A stretch of 64,000 nt of DNA from Desulfosporosinus youngiae DSM 17734 (GCF_000244895.1 NZ_CM001441.1:1426001-1490000); one strand, 5' to 3'. Counted from the first letter of the stretch, positions 25,814 through 35,029 are shown. The notes: generated by a model from the letters alone, not told the origin. Program-made: numbers and translations.

Positions 25814-26971
25814 TCAATACGTTGAGCCTATGCGATAGATGCCAAACTCTTTATAGCCTAAACTCTCTGCTTTGGTTCTTCGTCCATTGGCTACGGCAAT
25901 AATTTCCTCAAAGATTCGTTGTCCGGCTTGTTCTATGGTTTCTTCCCCAGTAATAATTGGGGATGCATCAAGGTCGATGTTGTCTTCCATCATTTTATAC
26001 GTACGGTTATTAGCCGTGATTTTAATGACGGGGGCAATCGGTGAACCGGTTGGAGTTCCCCGCCCTGTTGTAAATATCACAACAGTCGCCCCGCCGGCGA
26101 GCATTCCTGTTATGGATTCAATATCCTGACCGGGTGTATCCATGATATAAAGCCCTTTTCCCTGAGGAATTTCCCCATAGCTGAGAACATCCTGAATGGG
26201 TGCATGGCCTGCTTTGTAAATACATCCTAAGGATTTTTCCTCAATAGTGCTTATACCTCCGGCAATATTACCGGGTGTGGGTTGTCCCTCACGAAGATTG
26301 ACGTTTGAGAATTTTGCGCGTTCTTCGCAGTCATGCACAATTTTAAAAAGTTTCTCAGCAACCTCCTGTGACTTAGCGCGGCGTGCCAGGACATGCTCCG
26401 CTCCGATGAATTCTGTGGTTTCCGACAACATGACGTTGCCCCCTGCCGCGACTAGCAAATCGGCAGCAATCCCGGCTGCCGGGTTAGAGGCGAGCCCTGA
26501 GGTAAAGTCAGATCCCCCGCATTCAATGCCCAGACTTAGTTCACTGACAGGGACTTTTTCCGGGTGGAGGTGAGCGACTTGGCGGACCAATTCACTTAGT
26601 TTGCGCAGGCCTTCAGCTTCTGCTTTCAAGGTGCCGCCGGCTTCCTGGATCACGATGACTTCCACCGGTTTACCGGAAGCGGCAATTTCAGCGGCTGTTT
26701 CACGTATGGGTATCCCTTCACACCCAAGTCCTACTACCAGAACAGCAGCCACATTTGGATTTTTGCCGAAACCTATCAAGGTTCTGACTGTTTGCAGGTG
26801 ATCGGCACCGATTTGACAGCAGCCATGCTGATTAGGAAGGGCTACGGCTTCAGGGATCTGATTTGCAAGGTTCATGGCGACAGTGCTCGAACAGACGGAT
26901 GTGGGAACAATTAAAATATGATTACGAATGCCTACGTTACCATCAGGACGCCGGTAACCTAATATTTCCAC
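25814..26971 (-). CDS. UxaA-family dehydratase, large (C-terminal) domain protein
   Basis: About 385 residues, matching the catalytic part of altronate/galactarate dehydratases: VEILGYRRPDGNVGIRNHIL at the N-terminus, the GCCQIGAD motif (about 59-66), GLGCEGIP, IECGGSDFTSGLASNP with a conserved Cys, and TTGRGTPTGSPIAPVIK near the end. Related two-subunit enzymes include sulfolactate sulfo-lyase, so the substrate is open. The start is GTG 26971 with AGGAGGGG at good spacing. The upstream in-frame ATG is poorly placed. It pairs with the SAF-domain gene just upstream. Confidence 0.88.
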   Translation of the reverse strand: MEILGYRRPDGNVGIRNHILIVPTSVCSSTVAMNLANQIPEAVALPNQHGCCQIGADHLQTVRTLIGFGKNPNVAAVLVVGLGCEGIPIRETAAEIAASGKPVEVIVIQEAGGTLKAEAEGLRKLSELVRQVAHLHPEKVPVSELSLGIECGGSDFTSGLASNPAAGIAADLLVAAGGNVMLSETTEFIGAEHVLARRAKSQEVAEKLFKIVHDCEERAKFSNVNLREGQPTPGNIAGGISTIEEKSLGCIYKAGHAPIQDVLSYGEIPQGKGLYIMDTPGQDIESITGMLAGGATVVIFTTGRGTPTGSPIAPVIKITANNRTYKMMEDNIDLDASPIITGEETIEQAGQRIFEEIIAVANGRRTKAESLGYKEFGIYRIGSTY

Positions 26972-27056
26972 GAGTACCCCTCCTATTGATAAACTCTGAA
27001 GGATTAGCATACACTAGAGCATGCGTTTAAGATTTTCAGCATCTGTAAATTGGAGT

Positions 27057-27344
27057 TCATTGGTCATTGCGGCCGCGCTGACTTTCCATGTTGTGAATAT
27101 GAACATGCTGTCCGGGCAGAATCTTCTCAGTGGCTGTCCCGATACTCTTCGCATATTTGAGGATGTCTTCCCCGGCATTGATCTCTTTAATAGCGACTTT
27201 ATGGCCAAGGGGAATGTCTTCAATTAATTGGATCGACTGTTCTGCTTGATGGTTGAAAAAATGGATGATCGTACCGGCCGGGAAGTCGTCCACTACTGTG
27301 GCAACGTTATCTTTGGGGTTTATGACGACCGCTTGTTTTTTCAA
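27057..27344 (-). CDS. UxaA-family small subunit (SAF domain)
   Basis: A 95-residue protein equal to the N-terminal SAF domain of altronate dehydratase: MKKQAVVINPKDNVATVVDD, IPLGHKVAIKEINAGEDILK and IGTATEKILPGQHVHIHNM. It forms the small subunit of a two-component hydro-lyase with the gene that follows (gap about 85 bases). GGAGG lies upstream of the ATG. In single-chain UxaA the two parts are fused. Here they are separate, as in SuyA/SuyB and GarD-like systems. Confidence 0.86.
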   Translation of the reverse strand: MKKQAVVINPKDNVATVVDDFPAGTIIHFFNHQAEQSIQLIEDIPLGHKVAIKEINAGEDILKYAKSIGTATEKILPGQHVHIHNMESQRGRNDQ

Positions 27345-27542
27345 AGGGTTACCTCCTAATTGGTTCAGATTATATCCTTAACCTTAGAATATCGGAAACA
27401 ACAGGGTATTGTAAATACTTCAAATAAAAGTAGGCGTGAACTCCTAAAATGGTTTATAATAAGGTCTAAACTATAGGTTTAAACTATCAGAAACTTAGGA
27501 AAACGCTGGAATAGCTCTTGTTTGGAAGGATGGATGGTTTGA

Positions 27543-28433
27543 TTGCTTACCGTAAACCAATTGGTTGATAAATTTAATTTTGAGGTACTGGCAGGGCATG
27601 TGGGGCTAAACAAAGCTATTACGGAATATAGTTTAAAACGTCCAAGTGCAGAATTGGCGGGATACTTAGAACATTTAACCCCCAAACGAATTCAAGTATA
27701 CGGCCGGACTGAATTAGGGCTGCTTCAGCAATATGATGATGCTGTCCGCCGCTCTAAACTCTCTCAGGTCATGATTGCAGACGTTCCTTGTGTGATTATT
27801 ACCCGGGGTTTAACCATTCCCCTGGAGTTCATCGAATTGGCCAGTGAACGGAAGATCCCGCTCCTGACCACTCCCCGCTCTACGACTCAGCTTTTTTATC
27901 TGTTGATTCGTTACCTTATTAACCAGTTGGCTCCCAGCACGGCTATTCAGGGAGTGCTGGTTGATGTTTATGGGGTAGGAGTTATGATCACCGGGGAACG
28001 GGGAATCGGTAAAAGTGAGGCTGCTTTAGAGTTGATTAAGAGCGGTCATTTGTTGGTTGCGGCTGATGTCGTGAAAGTTCGCCGGCTTGATGAAGAACGG
28101 TTACTGGGTACTGCTCCCAACAAAATCCGGCATCTGCTTGAGGTCCGCGGCCTAGGCATACTTGATGTCACGACGCTTTTTGGAGCTGGTTCTGTGCGGG
28201 ATGAAAAGGCTATTAACTTTATTGTTCACCTAGAAGAATGGCAGCATGATAAAATCTATGATCGTGTGGGCATTGATCCTCCCAATACACGGGAACTCTT
28301 AGGGATCTCGGTTCCTGAGATCTCAATTCCGGTCCGGCCGGGGCGTAATCTTGCCACACTTATTGAAGTTGCTGTGATTCAGAATTGGAATAATAATTCC
28401 AAAAGGCAAGCCAATCCTTCATTTAGAGTTTGA
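27543..28433 (+). CDS. hprK: HPr kinase/phosphorylase
   Basis: Phosphorylates Ser46 of HPr/Crh in carbon catabolite control. It is 296 residues. The N-terminal domain begins LTVNQLVDKFNFEVLAG. The kinase domain has the P-loop GERGIGKSE (about 154-162), then a region reading RHLLEVRGLGILDVTTLFG and the conserved ISVPEISIPVRPGRNLATLI. The start is TTG 27543. The nearby ATG (27534) is in another frame and stops at once. No ptsH or crh gene is in the window. Its neighbours are unrelated. Confidence 0.93.
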   Translation: MLTVNQLVDKFNFEVLAGHVGLNKAITEYSLKRPSAELAGYLEHLTPKRIQVYGRTELGLLQQYDDAVRRSKLSQVMIADVPCVIITRGLTIPLEFIELASERKIPLLTTPRSTTQLFYLLIRYLINQLAPSTAIQGVLVDVYGVGVMITGERGIGKSEAALELIKSGHLLVAADVVKVRRLDEERLLGTAPNKIRHLLEVRGLGILDVTTLFGAGSVRDEKAINFIVHLEEWQHDKIYDRVGIDPPNTRELLGISVPEISIPVRPGRNLATLIEVAVIQNWNNNSKRQANPSFRV

Positions 28434-28459
28434 TCTGACCAGTAACTGATATGAAAGGA

Positions 28460-28494
28460 GGTGTGCTAAAACTTGTTGATCGTTTTAGCACACC
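28460..28494 (+). terminator. hprK terminator, same core as 25731
   Basis: GGTGTGCTAAAAC and GTTTTAGCACACC form a 13-bp stem around TTGTTGATC, with CCGCTTTCG after. Only the outer stem differs from the element at 25731. Confidence 0.8.
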
Positions 28495-28520
28495 CCCGCT
28501 TTCGTTTAAATAATCATGAA

Positions 28521-28569
28521 AGAAAGGCGTCCTTATCTACACGTTTATCGTGAGAGAAGGACGCTTCTT
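28521..28569 (-). terminator. terminator of NlpC/P60 gene
   Basis: GCGTCCTT (28527-28534) pairs with AAGGACGC (28557-28564), with flanking AGAAAG and TTCTT extending the stem. It lies downstream of the minus-strand peptidase gene. Confidence 0.65.
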
Positions 28570-28622
28570 GTTACCTGTACCCGCTTTGAAGTTGGAGAAT
28601 TATAGTCTGAGCAAAGAGCTGG

Positions 28623-29348
28623 TTATAGTACTCGTTTCGCTCCTACAAAAGCAGATTTCCAATAGGCTCCTAAGGTATAAATGGTCACACCTTTAGAACT
28701 TGAAGCGTTAAGAAACTGGCTGTTGCCAACATAGATTCCCACGTGATCCACCACTCCGTTTTTGGCCAGGGAGAAGAAGACTAAGTCTCCGGCTTGCAGG
28801 TTGTTAAAGGAGACTGAAGTTCCGACTTTAAATTGGTCACGTGAAACTCTGGGAAGATTTATGCCATTTTTAGCAAAAACATATTGGGTGAAACCGGAAC
28901 AGTCAAATCCTGAGGGTGTAGTTCCGCCGTATACATAGTTTACTCCAATATATTGCTTACCGGTCGCAATAACCGCACTGGCTTTTGAGGCAGGTTTGGC
29001 GGCGGCGGTACTTGCTGTTGTTGCCGATTTCTTTGCTGTACTGCTCGTACTCGTTGATCGTGAAGGCTGTGGCTGTACCTTTTTCACCGGAGCTGAAGCG
29101 GTTTGAGCCGGGGCTGGCGCGGCTGGTGTGGAAGGTGCAGTTGCAGCCACTTGAGGGCTGGGAGTGGGTTGGGGTTCTGGGACATTCTTGGCAGCTTCAG
29201 CCGGCACGACAGCAATGGTTTGAATTTCTTGATTGTCCATTTTTTCGGTGATCGTTGTTGGAGATGTTGTGATAATTGTCACAAAGGAGAATACAGAAAT
29301 GACTGGAATGACGATCAGAGACCATTTTATAGTTTTAAATGTTTTCAA
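28623..29348 (-). CDS. secreted NlpC/P60 peptidoglycan endopeptidase
   Basis: A 241-residue cell-wall hydrolase. It has an N-terminal signal or membrane anchor (about residues 8-30), then a Pro/Ala/Ser/Thr-rich linker (about 50-125). The C-terminal NlpC/P60 domain (about 130-241) has the catalytic Cys in GFDCSGFTQYVF, His in GVVDHVGIYVG, and a downstream polar residue. It cleaves gamma-D-Glu-diamino acid bonds, a family property. The start is TTG with AAAGGAA upstream. It has no SH3 or LysM wall-binding domain. Confidence 0.9.
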   Translation of the reverse strand: MKTFKTIKWSLIVIPVISVFSFVTIITTSPTTITEKMDNQEIQTIAVVPAEAAKNVPEPQPTPSPQVAATAPSTPAAPAPAQTASAPVKKVQPQPSRSTSTSSTAKKSATTASTAAAKPASKASAVIATGKQYIGVNYVYGGTTPSGFDCSGFTQYVFAKNGINLPRVSRDQFKVGTSVSFNNLQAGDLVFFSLAKNGVVDHVGIYVGNSQFLNASSSKGVTIYTLGAYWKSAFVGAKRVL

Positions 29349-29663
29349 TGTTTTTCAATTCCTTTCGCTGATAAAGTTTAACCAGATAAAGTTTAAGAAT
29401 TTTATTGTAAAGGGAATCGGATCCTGAAAGAGGTCTAACTCACAACTGAATGGCTTGGCTGAAGTTGTTTCCTAGTATATCGTATATTTAGGAACTTGTC
29501 CTTGGTACATGTTGGGTTTAATAGAAAATGAAAACATTCTTGTTCTGTGTTCAGAAAGGACAGATTTGCCTATATCCTTCTCTGAAGTAAGTGCGGCTAA
29601 GGGCTGCCGCCTGAGTCTGTGACTTACGCCAGTCAAGGTGATTGGGAGACAGGAGGACGAGGA

Positions 29664-29726
29664 GACAGAGAGGGAGGGGGTTGTTGACACATTCAAAGAA
29701 TGTGTCAACAACCCCCTCCCTCTGTC
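29664..29726. repeat. large palindrome GACAGAG..CTCTGTC
   Basis: A near-perfect palindrome with arms of about 29-31 bases, loop AAA, and core GGGAGGGGGTTGTTGACAC. It carries the GACAGAG/CTCTGTC ends and is followed by TTCACCGTGCT, which also occurs at 698-708. It lies in the 537-bp gap 29349-29885, where no gene is seen. Confidence 0.75.
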
Positions 29727-29885
29727 ACACGTTCACCGTGCTGAAAGGTTTATTACCTAAGTTGCCGGAATTTTATAACGTGTAGCTTCCAAACTCGCAT
29801 AAATGCCGAAAAGTATACTTGTTATAAAGATTAAATTGCAGCGATGATCTATGACGATTAAAATGGTGCACTTAGGTTATTAAGA

Positions 29886-30677
29886 TCAAGGCTGCGGCTG
29901 CCTGTCGGTGAGCAAGAATTGGGGTACGTGGTGTACAGGGTGATTAATCATAATCAGTTCAGTTTTATAAACGGCAGAAATCGCAGCGGGCTGCAGCACA
30001 GTGTGGACTTCTCCGCAGCTCTTAATGCGCCCGTGATCCAGGAGCAGAAGCCGCTCACAGTATTGACTGGCAAGGTTTAAGTCATGCAATACCATAATCA
30101 CGGTGATTCCCTGGGAGCGGTGCCATTCTCTGACGTGTTCCATTACCAGCATTTGATGTCCGATATCTAAATAAGTGGTCGGTTCGTCAAGAATTAAAAT
30201 CTGTGGCTGTTGAGCCATGGCTCTTGCCAAGGAAACCATCTGACGTTGTCCGCCGCTTAGGTTATTAACTGGTTTGGTACGTGAGTTCCAGAGATTCAGC
30301 TTTTTCAGTACGGCTTCGACAATCTGTTCGTCTTCACGTGATAGGTCGGAAAGGGGATTTAACCATGGATAACGTCCCATGGCAACGACTTCTTCCACCG
30401 TGAAGGATAGGGGAGGGATGCCTTCTTGTTCTAAAACGGCTATGAATTTTGCTAGGTCCCGTTTCCGGTAAGAGCCAATCAAGCGATTATTTAAGAGAAT
30501 TTTCCCCTGGCTGGGTTTTAAGAAGCCGCTCATGGCATGAATCAGGGTGGATTTCCCGCTGCCGTTGGGGCCGATAATCCCAAACGTTTCGCCTGCCTTA
30601 ACCTGGAATTGGATATCCTGAAGCACGGGGATTGTTCCATACTGGTGCTGAACCTGTATTATATCGAAAAGGCTCAT
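29886..30677 (-). CDS. btuD: cobalamin/iron-siderophore-type ABC importer ATPase
   Basis: About 263 residues. Walker A GPNGSGKST (about 37-45), signature LSGGQRQMVSLARAMAQ, Walker B ILILDEPTTYLD and the switch His in VLHDLNLASQY are present, the FecE/BtuD type. The ATG at 30677 overlaps the permease stop as ATGA. A longer upstream frame is an artefact of permease coding in another frame. B12 rather than heme or siderophore is inferred from the cobalamin riboswitch upstream of the binding-protein gene. Confidence 0.9.
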   Translation of the reverse strand: MSLFDIIQVQHQYGTIPVLQDIQFQVKAGETFGIIGPNGSGKSTLIHAMSGFLKPSQGKILLNNRLIGSYRKRDLAKFIAVLEQEGIPPLSFTVEEVVAMGRYPWLNPLSDLSREDEQIVEAVLKKLNLWNSRTKPVNNLSGGQRQMVSLARAMAQQPQILILDEPTTYLDIGHQMLVMEHVREWHRSQGITVIMVLHDLNLASQYCERLLLLDHGRIKSCGEVHTVLQPAAISAVYKTELIMINHPVHHVPQFLLTDRQPQP

Positions 30678-31717
30678 GCTTGCTTCCTCCTCAATCCTTT
30701 TTTCAGTAAGTAGGCAAAAAAGGGTGCCCCGATAAATGCGGTTATAACGCCGATGGGAATTTCCCGTGAGGGAATGATGCTTCGGGCCAAGGTATCTGCC
30801 CATAATAGAAAGATTCCTCCTGCCAGTGTGGATATTGGTATCAAAATCCGATGGTCAGGGCCAACGATTAAACGCATTAAGTGAGGGACAATGAGACCGA
30901 CAAATCCGATGATTCCGGCAACCGAAACGGCTGCCCCTGTCAGCAAAGAACCAACGATCAGTACCCAGAGTTTCTTTTTTTCAACCTCCATGCCAAGATG
31001 GGTTGCCGCACTTTCACCCAGCGAAATAAGATTAAGGTCGCGTTTTTGGAGGGATAAATAGAGGAACCCAAGGGCGAGATAGGGAATCAGCATCCCCACA
31101 TCCTGCCAGGAACGGTTGGCTAAACTTCCCATCATCCAGAACACGATTTCTTGCATTTGCTGACCGGATATGGCAATCAAGAAGGAAAGAAATGCCCCAA
31201 TTAATGATTGAACAACGACTCCGGCAAGAATTAAGGTTTCACGGTCACGTTGACCGTGATGCTTAGCCAATACCATGACAAACCAAAGAGAGAGCAAAGC
31301 ACCCAAAAACGAAAAAAGCGGCGTGGTTAAGTATCCCGGCAATGAAGACTGTCGGAAAAAGAGGATTGAGGTTGCCGCTCCGAAAGCGGCACCCACAGAA
31401 ACACCTAAGATGTATGGATCAGCCAAAGGATTGCGCAGCATGCCTTGAAAAGCAACCCCTGTGGAAGACAGCAAGGCACCGATAACAAGTGCCAGGAAAA
31501 TACGGGGAAGGCGCAGGTCCCAGACGATGGCTTCCTGTGCTAATGACCAGGTTGGGGTCAAGTCCAGGAACGGAAGGTGGCTGATTAAAATTTTCAACGA
31601 TAGAGTAAAGGGTAAATGAACAGAGCCGATCATAACACTCGCTACTACAGAGAAAAGGAGGAGTGCCCAAAGAGCACCCGTCCATGCTATTCGTTTGATG
31701 TTTAGAACTTTTTCCAT
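30674..31717 (-). CDS. btuC: BtuC/FecCD-family importer permease
   Basis: A 347-residue permease with about ten helices, the BtuC/FecCD size. LPRIFLALVIGALLSSTGVAFQGMLRNPLADPYILGVS is the conserved N-terminal block, seen here from about residue 68. The GIIGFVGLIVPHLMR loop that contacts the ATPase is near 265, and GREIPIG-type residues (SREIPIGVITAFIGAPFFAY) end the protein. It overlaps btuD by 4 bases. Its binding protein lies 284 bases upstream on the same strand. Confidence 0.92.
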   Translation of the reverse strand: MEKVLNIKRIAWTGALWALLLFSVVASVMIGSVHLPFTLSLKILISHLPFLDLTPTWSLAQEAIVWDLRLPRIFLALVIGALLSSTGVAFQGMLRNPLADPYILGVSVGAAFGAATSILFFRQSSLPGYLTTPLFSFLGALLSLWFVMVLAKHHGQRDRETLILAGVVVQSLIGAFLSFLIAISGQQMQEIVFWMMGSLANRSWQDVGMLIPYLALGFLYLSLQKRDLNLISLGESAATHLGMEVEKKKLWVLIVGSLLTGAAVSVAGIIGFVGLIVPHLMRLIVGPDHRILIPISTLAGGIFLLWADTLARSIIPSREIPIGVITAFIGAPFFAYLLKKGLRRKQA

Positions 31718-31739
31718 AATAATTCCACCCTTAAGGATC

Positions 31740-31990
31740 AGCGTTTTTTAGAGTTGTGAGCTTGATTAAGATGAGAATCCTGATTTTATCCGATGACTGC
31801 CAGCCGTAAAACTCCCATCTTCTATAAGTACGAAAGCATCCAGTGGACGCTTTCGCCGAACCGCAAACTAGACAGAACAACTTTAGCGGTGAGGATGAGA
31901 TAACGGCTGCTACGTCCCTGGATAAGTTCTTCTAAGCTTCAGCTGGAGTAAGTATCCTCTTGGGCAAACTCCATCTGAAGCTAAGAATCA
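31740..31990 (-). other. structured gap between btuF and btuC
   Basis: No gene is seen here. Two hairpins are visible: CGAAAGC..GCTTTCG with inner TCC/GGA (about 31829-31855), and AGCTTCAG..CTGAAGCT with inner GGAGT/ACTCC (31935-31982). They could attenuate btuCD relative to btuF or be remnants of a mobile element. Confidence 0.4.
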
Positions 31991-32001
31991 CTTGATCGGA
32001 T

Positions 32002-32967
32002 TTACTTATAAAGGTCCGGATATAGAGCTTTGGAGATGGACTCTAATCCATCGACAATTCTCGGTCCGGGGCGGGATACCAGATTATTGTCTAAACCTAT
32101 GACACGTTTATTTTTGACAGCATCGATGGTTTGCCAACCATTACGCGCCAAAATAGTGGCTATAGCATCTTTTTGATAGTAGTCGTAGGTTTCGAAAATA
32201 ACTTGGGGATTTTTGCTGATGACTTGTTCACTATTATATTGCCCCCAGCCTTGGACATCATCGGCAATATTGATTCCGCCTGCTTTGGTCAGTAATTCAT
32301 TGAGAAAGGTACCTTGCCCGGGAGTGAAGAGGTTTTCATCCACTTCTGTCCATACCCTCAGACGGTCCGAAGTTTCTATGGAGGCTACTTTTTTGGCAAT
32401 GGATTGTTGCTTTTCTTTCATGCCGGAAACCAGCTGTTTGGCCTGCTCTTGTGTGTCTGTAAGCTGCCCGAAGGTCTCGATGCTCAGATAGGTCGCTTCG
32501 ATGGTTTGAGGATCAACGACAAAGATGGGAATGTTCAGATTACGGATTGATTCAACGGTTTTAGGGTTCGTGCCCATTATGCCCATCACAACCAGGTCGG
32601 GGTTTAAGGCTAAAATCTGTTCGAGATTGGGATTGACGCCGTCCTGGAAGACGTATTCGACCTTTTTCTGAACATCCGCGGGATAGTCATCCCATTTGGT
32701 CACGGCCAAAACGTTTTCTTCTAATCCTAAGGCAAAGAGGGTTTCAGTGGTTGCGGGAACCAGGGAAACGATCCGTTTCGGCTGGGAAGCTATAGTCACA
32801 CTGGCTCCGGAATCATCCTTTAAGGTTAAGGGATAGGTTGTCTGAGTTGTTTGCGCCTTAGGGACTTCGGCCTGTGGGTTTGACTTGGGTGTTGTGCTCC
32901 CGCAACCGGCCAGCAAGGTAAGAGCAACTATTAGGATTAGGAGTGAGCACAGCTTATGTTTAAACAT
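32002..32967 (-). CDS. btuF: cobalamin-type ABC importer substrate-binding lipoprotein
   Basis: About 321 residues. The lipoprotein signal has the lipobox LLAGC near residue 25. A class III periplasmic-binding fold follows: ASQPKRIVSLVPATTETLFA, LEENVLAVTKWDDYP and NLEQILALNPDLVV, then a C-terminal lobe with WGQYNSEQVISKNPQVIFET. It delivers B12 to BtuCD. ATG 32967 has AAAGGA 10 bases upstream. An ATG three codons earlier is inside that site. A cobalamin riboswitch precedes it, so expression should fall when adenosylcobalamin is abundant. Confidence 0.92.
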   Translation of the reverse strand: MFKHKLCSLLILIVALTLLAGCGSTTPKSNPQAEVPKAQTTQTTYPLTLKDDSGASVTIASQPKRIVSLVPATTETLFALGLEENVLAVTKWDDYPADVQKKVEYVFQDGVNPNLEQILALNPDLVVMGIMGTNPKTVESIRNLNIPIFVVDPQTIEATYLSIETFGQLTDTQEQAKQLVSGMKEKQQSIAKKVASIETSDRLRVWTEVDENLFTPGQGTFLNELLTKAGGINIADDVQGWGQYNSEQVISKNPQVIFETYDYYQKDAIATILARNGWQTIDAVKNKRVIGLDNNLVSRPGPRIVDGLESISKALYPDLYK

Positions 32968-33006
32968 AGTTATCATCCTTTCATTTCATTTAGCTGCGGC
33001 AATAGA

Positions 33007-33040
33007 ACCCCCCTTTTATCGTTTGCGATAAAAGGGGGGT
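33007..33040 (-). promoter_or_regulatory. expression-platform hairpin of the B12 riboswitch
   Basis: ACCCCCCTTTTATC and GATAAAAGGGGGGT form a perfect 14-bp stem with a 6-base loop, between the aptamer and btuF. On the minus strand it is followed by TCTATT rather than a long T-run, so it may be a weak terminator or a structural switch. Confidence 0.7.
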
Positions 33041-33113
33041 AAATCATGGTGCCTGACTGCGTTTAAGCCTATAGCGCCTTAATCCCTTTCCGCGAAGGAT
33101 ATAAGCCCGTTTT

Positions 33114-33280
33114 GATAAATAGGCAGGTCTCCTGGCTTATGGCTCTGTAGTTCCACGCCTTCCCATCATTCGACAGTGGACTTTGTGGAATACTTCCAAT
33201 TACAGTGGCGGGACCGCGTCGGTATTTCCGAACTTCCCTTTTCATCCTTCTTACAGCGTAAGTAAGGAAACCTATTTATC
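33114..33280 (-). promoter_or_regulatory. cobalamin riboswitch aptamer
   Basis: On the minus strand the B12 box AAGCCAGGAGACCTGCC (33138-33122) and the GCCACTGT core are present. The outer P1 helix pairs CCTATTTATC (33271-33280) with GATAAATAGG (33114-33123). It lies upstream of btuF. The DNA from about 33300 to 33540 has no gene. It includes a GC-rich stretch (33380-33500) I cannot assign. Confidence 0.93.
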
Positions 33281-33550
33281 AGAGGATATGCTATTCCTTC
33301 TATTGTAGTCTATCTTGAGTGAATAGCCAAGAATTTGGAGCATGAATTGCCAATATTTCTTAATTTGATTTGGCGGGTGATTTAGAGTAGCGCCGTCAAG
33401 CAGGCAGCACGGGCTTCCCTTTGTCGTTTTGAGTCCAATACACTGGTTACGTCAAGTCCCCTCGTCTAACTAAAAGACACGGGGGGGCTAACCTGCTGTT
33501 TCAGCCTAAACTAATACTATTTTTTAAGAAATAAGCAATAAATTAAAAAT

Positions 33551-33581
33551 AGAAGGGCATTGTATTTTTAAATGCCCTTCT
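33551..33581 (-). terminator. terminator of secreted-protein gene
   Basis: AGAAGGGCATT and AATGCCCTTCT form an 11-bp stem with loop GTATTTTTA. The flanks are AT-rich, and it sits just past the minus-strand stop at 33597. Confidence 0.8.
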
Positions 33582-33596
33582 TAAAAGTAACAATTT

Positions 33597-34442
33597 CTAA
33601 TAATAATATTGAATTGTCTTAGAAGCTTCTTGATTTACGCTTGAAGAAAATGTGAAGTAAATGCCCCAAGGATAACCTAACGAAGGATTGGATGTGGTAA
33701 TTTGGCTATGTCCGTAAGCAATTCTCATTTGCATATCTCTAACCTTGCCAGCTTTAGTAACTTTTACATAACCAGATCCTGAATCAGCCCAATCATACCA
33801 ATCCCAATTGGGGTCATGTCCACCAGACATAGCGAACGAAGATTGGGCGCAATTTAAGTTACTTAGGGTAAAGGGCTTGGTGCTTGTCCATGTGGCACCA
33901 GTTGTGTTTCGCTTATATCTAACTTTTTGGTATGAGCTTGAAGTTGATGTAACTAATGAGAAGTCAGGGGACCAGCCTGATCCAATTATATCTTGCAACA
34001 GCCAAAATGGTTCGCTGGACCAAGACCAGTCAAAAGAAACTGTCCAATACGATCTGTCAAGGGCAGAATCATAAGTCAGGCCGTTGTTTTCAACATTAAG
34101 GTTCACAGAAGCTGCTAAAGCAATAATCTCTGCTTCTGTGCCTTGAAAATCCTGAAGTTGCTCAATTTGAACATTACTATAGCCCATGTTTTTTAGAATT
34201 TTTTTATCAAGTTTAGACCGTTCTTTTAATCCTTTACCATAATCAAGGTTTTTAAGTTCAGTAATTTGGTTGTCGTCTAAACCCATGTCTTTTAATTCAA
34301 TATCAGATTTTTGTTTAAGTTCTTTAATGTATTGGTATTCATTAATGGATTTGCTTTCAATTACTTTTTCTTGAGCAAAAGCCGGACTTACTAACGAAAT
34401 CGAGAGAAGTAGCGTACACAACAATGCTAAGAGTTTTTTCAT
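33597..34442 (-). CDS. secreted protein of unknown function
   Basis: A 281-residue exported protein. A clear signal peptide (MKKLLALLCTLLLSISLVSP, cleavage near AFA-QE) is followed by a helical part with two similar short repeats (DMGLDDNQITELKNL about 55, NMGYSNVQIEQLQDF about 88). Then comes a Ser/Thr/Trp/Tyr-rich likely beta domain (about 128-281, with YWTVSFDWSWSSEPFWLL). The last residues are aromatic (IQYYY). I do not recognise a named family. It is monocistronic, with its own terminator and an AT-rich 380-base upstream gap without a gene. Confidence 0.75.
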   Translation of the reverse strand: MKKLLALLCTLLLSISLVSPAFAQEKVIESKSINEYQYIKELKQKSDIELKDMGLDDNQITELKNLDYGKGLKERSKLDKKILKNMGYSNVQIEQLQDFQGTEAEIIALAASVNLNVENNGLTYDSALDRSYWTVSFDWSWSSEPFWLLQDIIGSGWSPDFSLVTSTSSSYQKVRYKRNTTGATWTSTKPFTLSNLNCAQSSFAMSGGHDPNWDWYDWADSGSGYVKVTKAGKVRDMQMRIAYGHSQITTSNPSLGYPWGIYFTFSSSVNQEASKTIQYYY

Positions 34443-34825
34443 AAAATAACACGCTCCTCAATAAAAGTAGTTTTAAGATAACTGAATTTTATAAAACTAC
34501 CACCTCCTATCCGGCAATAAAGCCTTAACCCGATATTTTCCAATACCTCATAACACTCCTTTCACTTAAAGACTGCGATATAGTTTATTGTTCCTACATA
34601 CTATAGAGGGATTGAACATGTAATAAGGTTACAAAATTATTTTAATAATTTTCTTAGTTAGAAGGATTTCTTCTGATTTTCTTGAATATGTATTTATAGG
34701 TATAAAGGCTGGCCCTAGTAATAAGTAATAGATTACCCATAACCTAACAAAGCACAAAATCGTAATTTATATACTTTAAATTGAATATAAGAAGTAACTT
34801 TCGATTAAATAAGGGGGGTTAAATA

Positions 34826-35029
34826 GTGGCGATAATAACAGTTGCAATGACAATGGTGCTATTTTACATCTTGGTTTTTATTTTTGGGGAACCTATTAGT
34901 AGCGCCATTTTTCTAAATCGTGGTGGTCCAGATTCTTATTATCATCCAATATATTTGGGAATAATCGTCTTAAGCGGCTTAATTGTTGGATGTACTTATT
35001 ATCTTGCGAAATTAATTAAAGGTCTTTAA
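34826..35029 (+). CDS. small two-helix membrane protein, unknown function
   Basis: A 67-residue protein with two hydrophobic helices (about 4-20 and 42-61) joined by a loop LNRGGPDSYYHPIY. The GTG start is preceded by AAGGGGGG, a credible ribosome binding site. No family is recognised. It is divergent from the secreted-protein gene. The function is unknown. Confidence 0.55.
   Translation: MAIITVAMTMVLFYILVFIFGEPISSAIFLNRGGPDSYYHPIYLGIIVLSGLIVGCTYYLAKLIKGL

Noticed and set aside
29349-29480. possible c-di-AMP riboswitch before the NlpC/P60 gene
   Set aside because: I looked for its conserved motifs because such genes are often so controlled, but did not find them.
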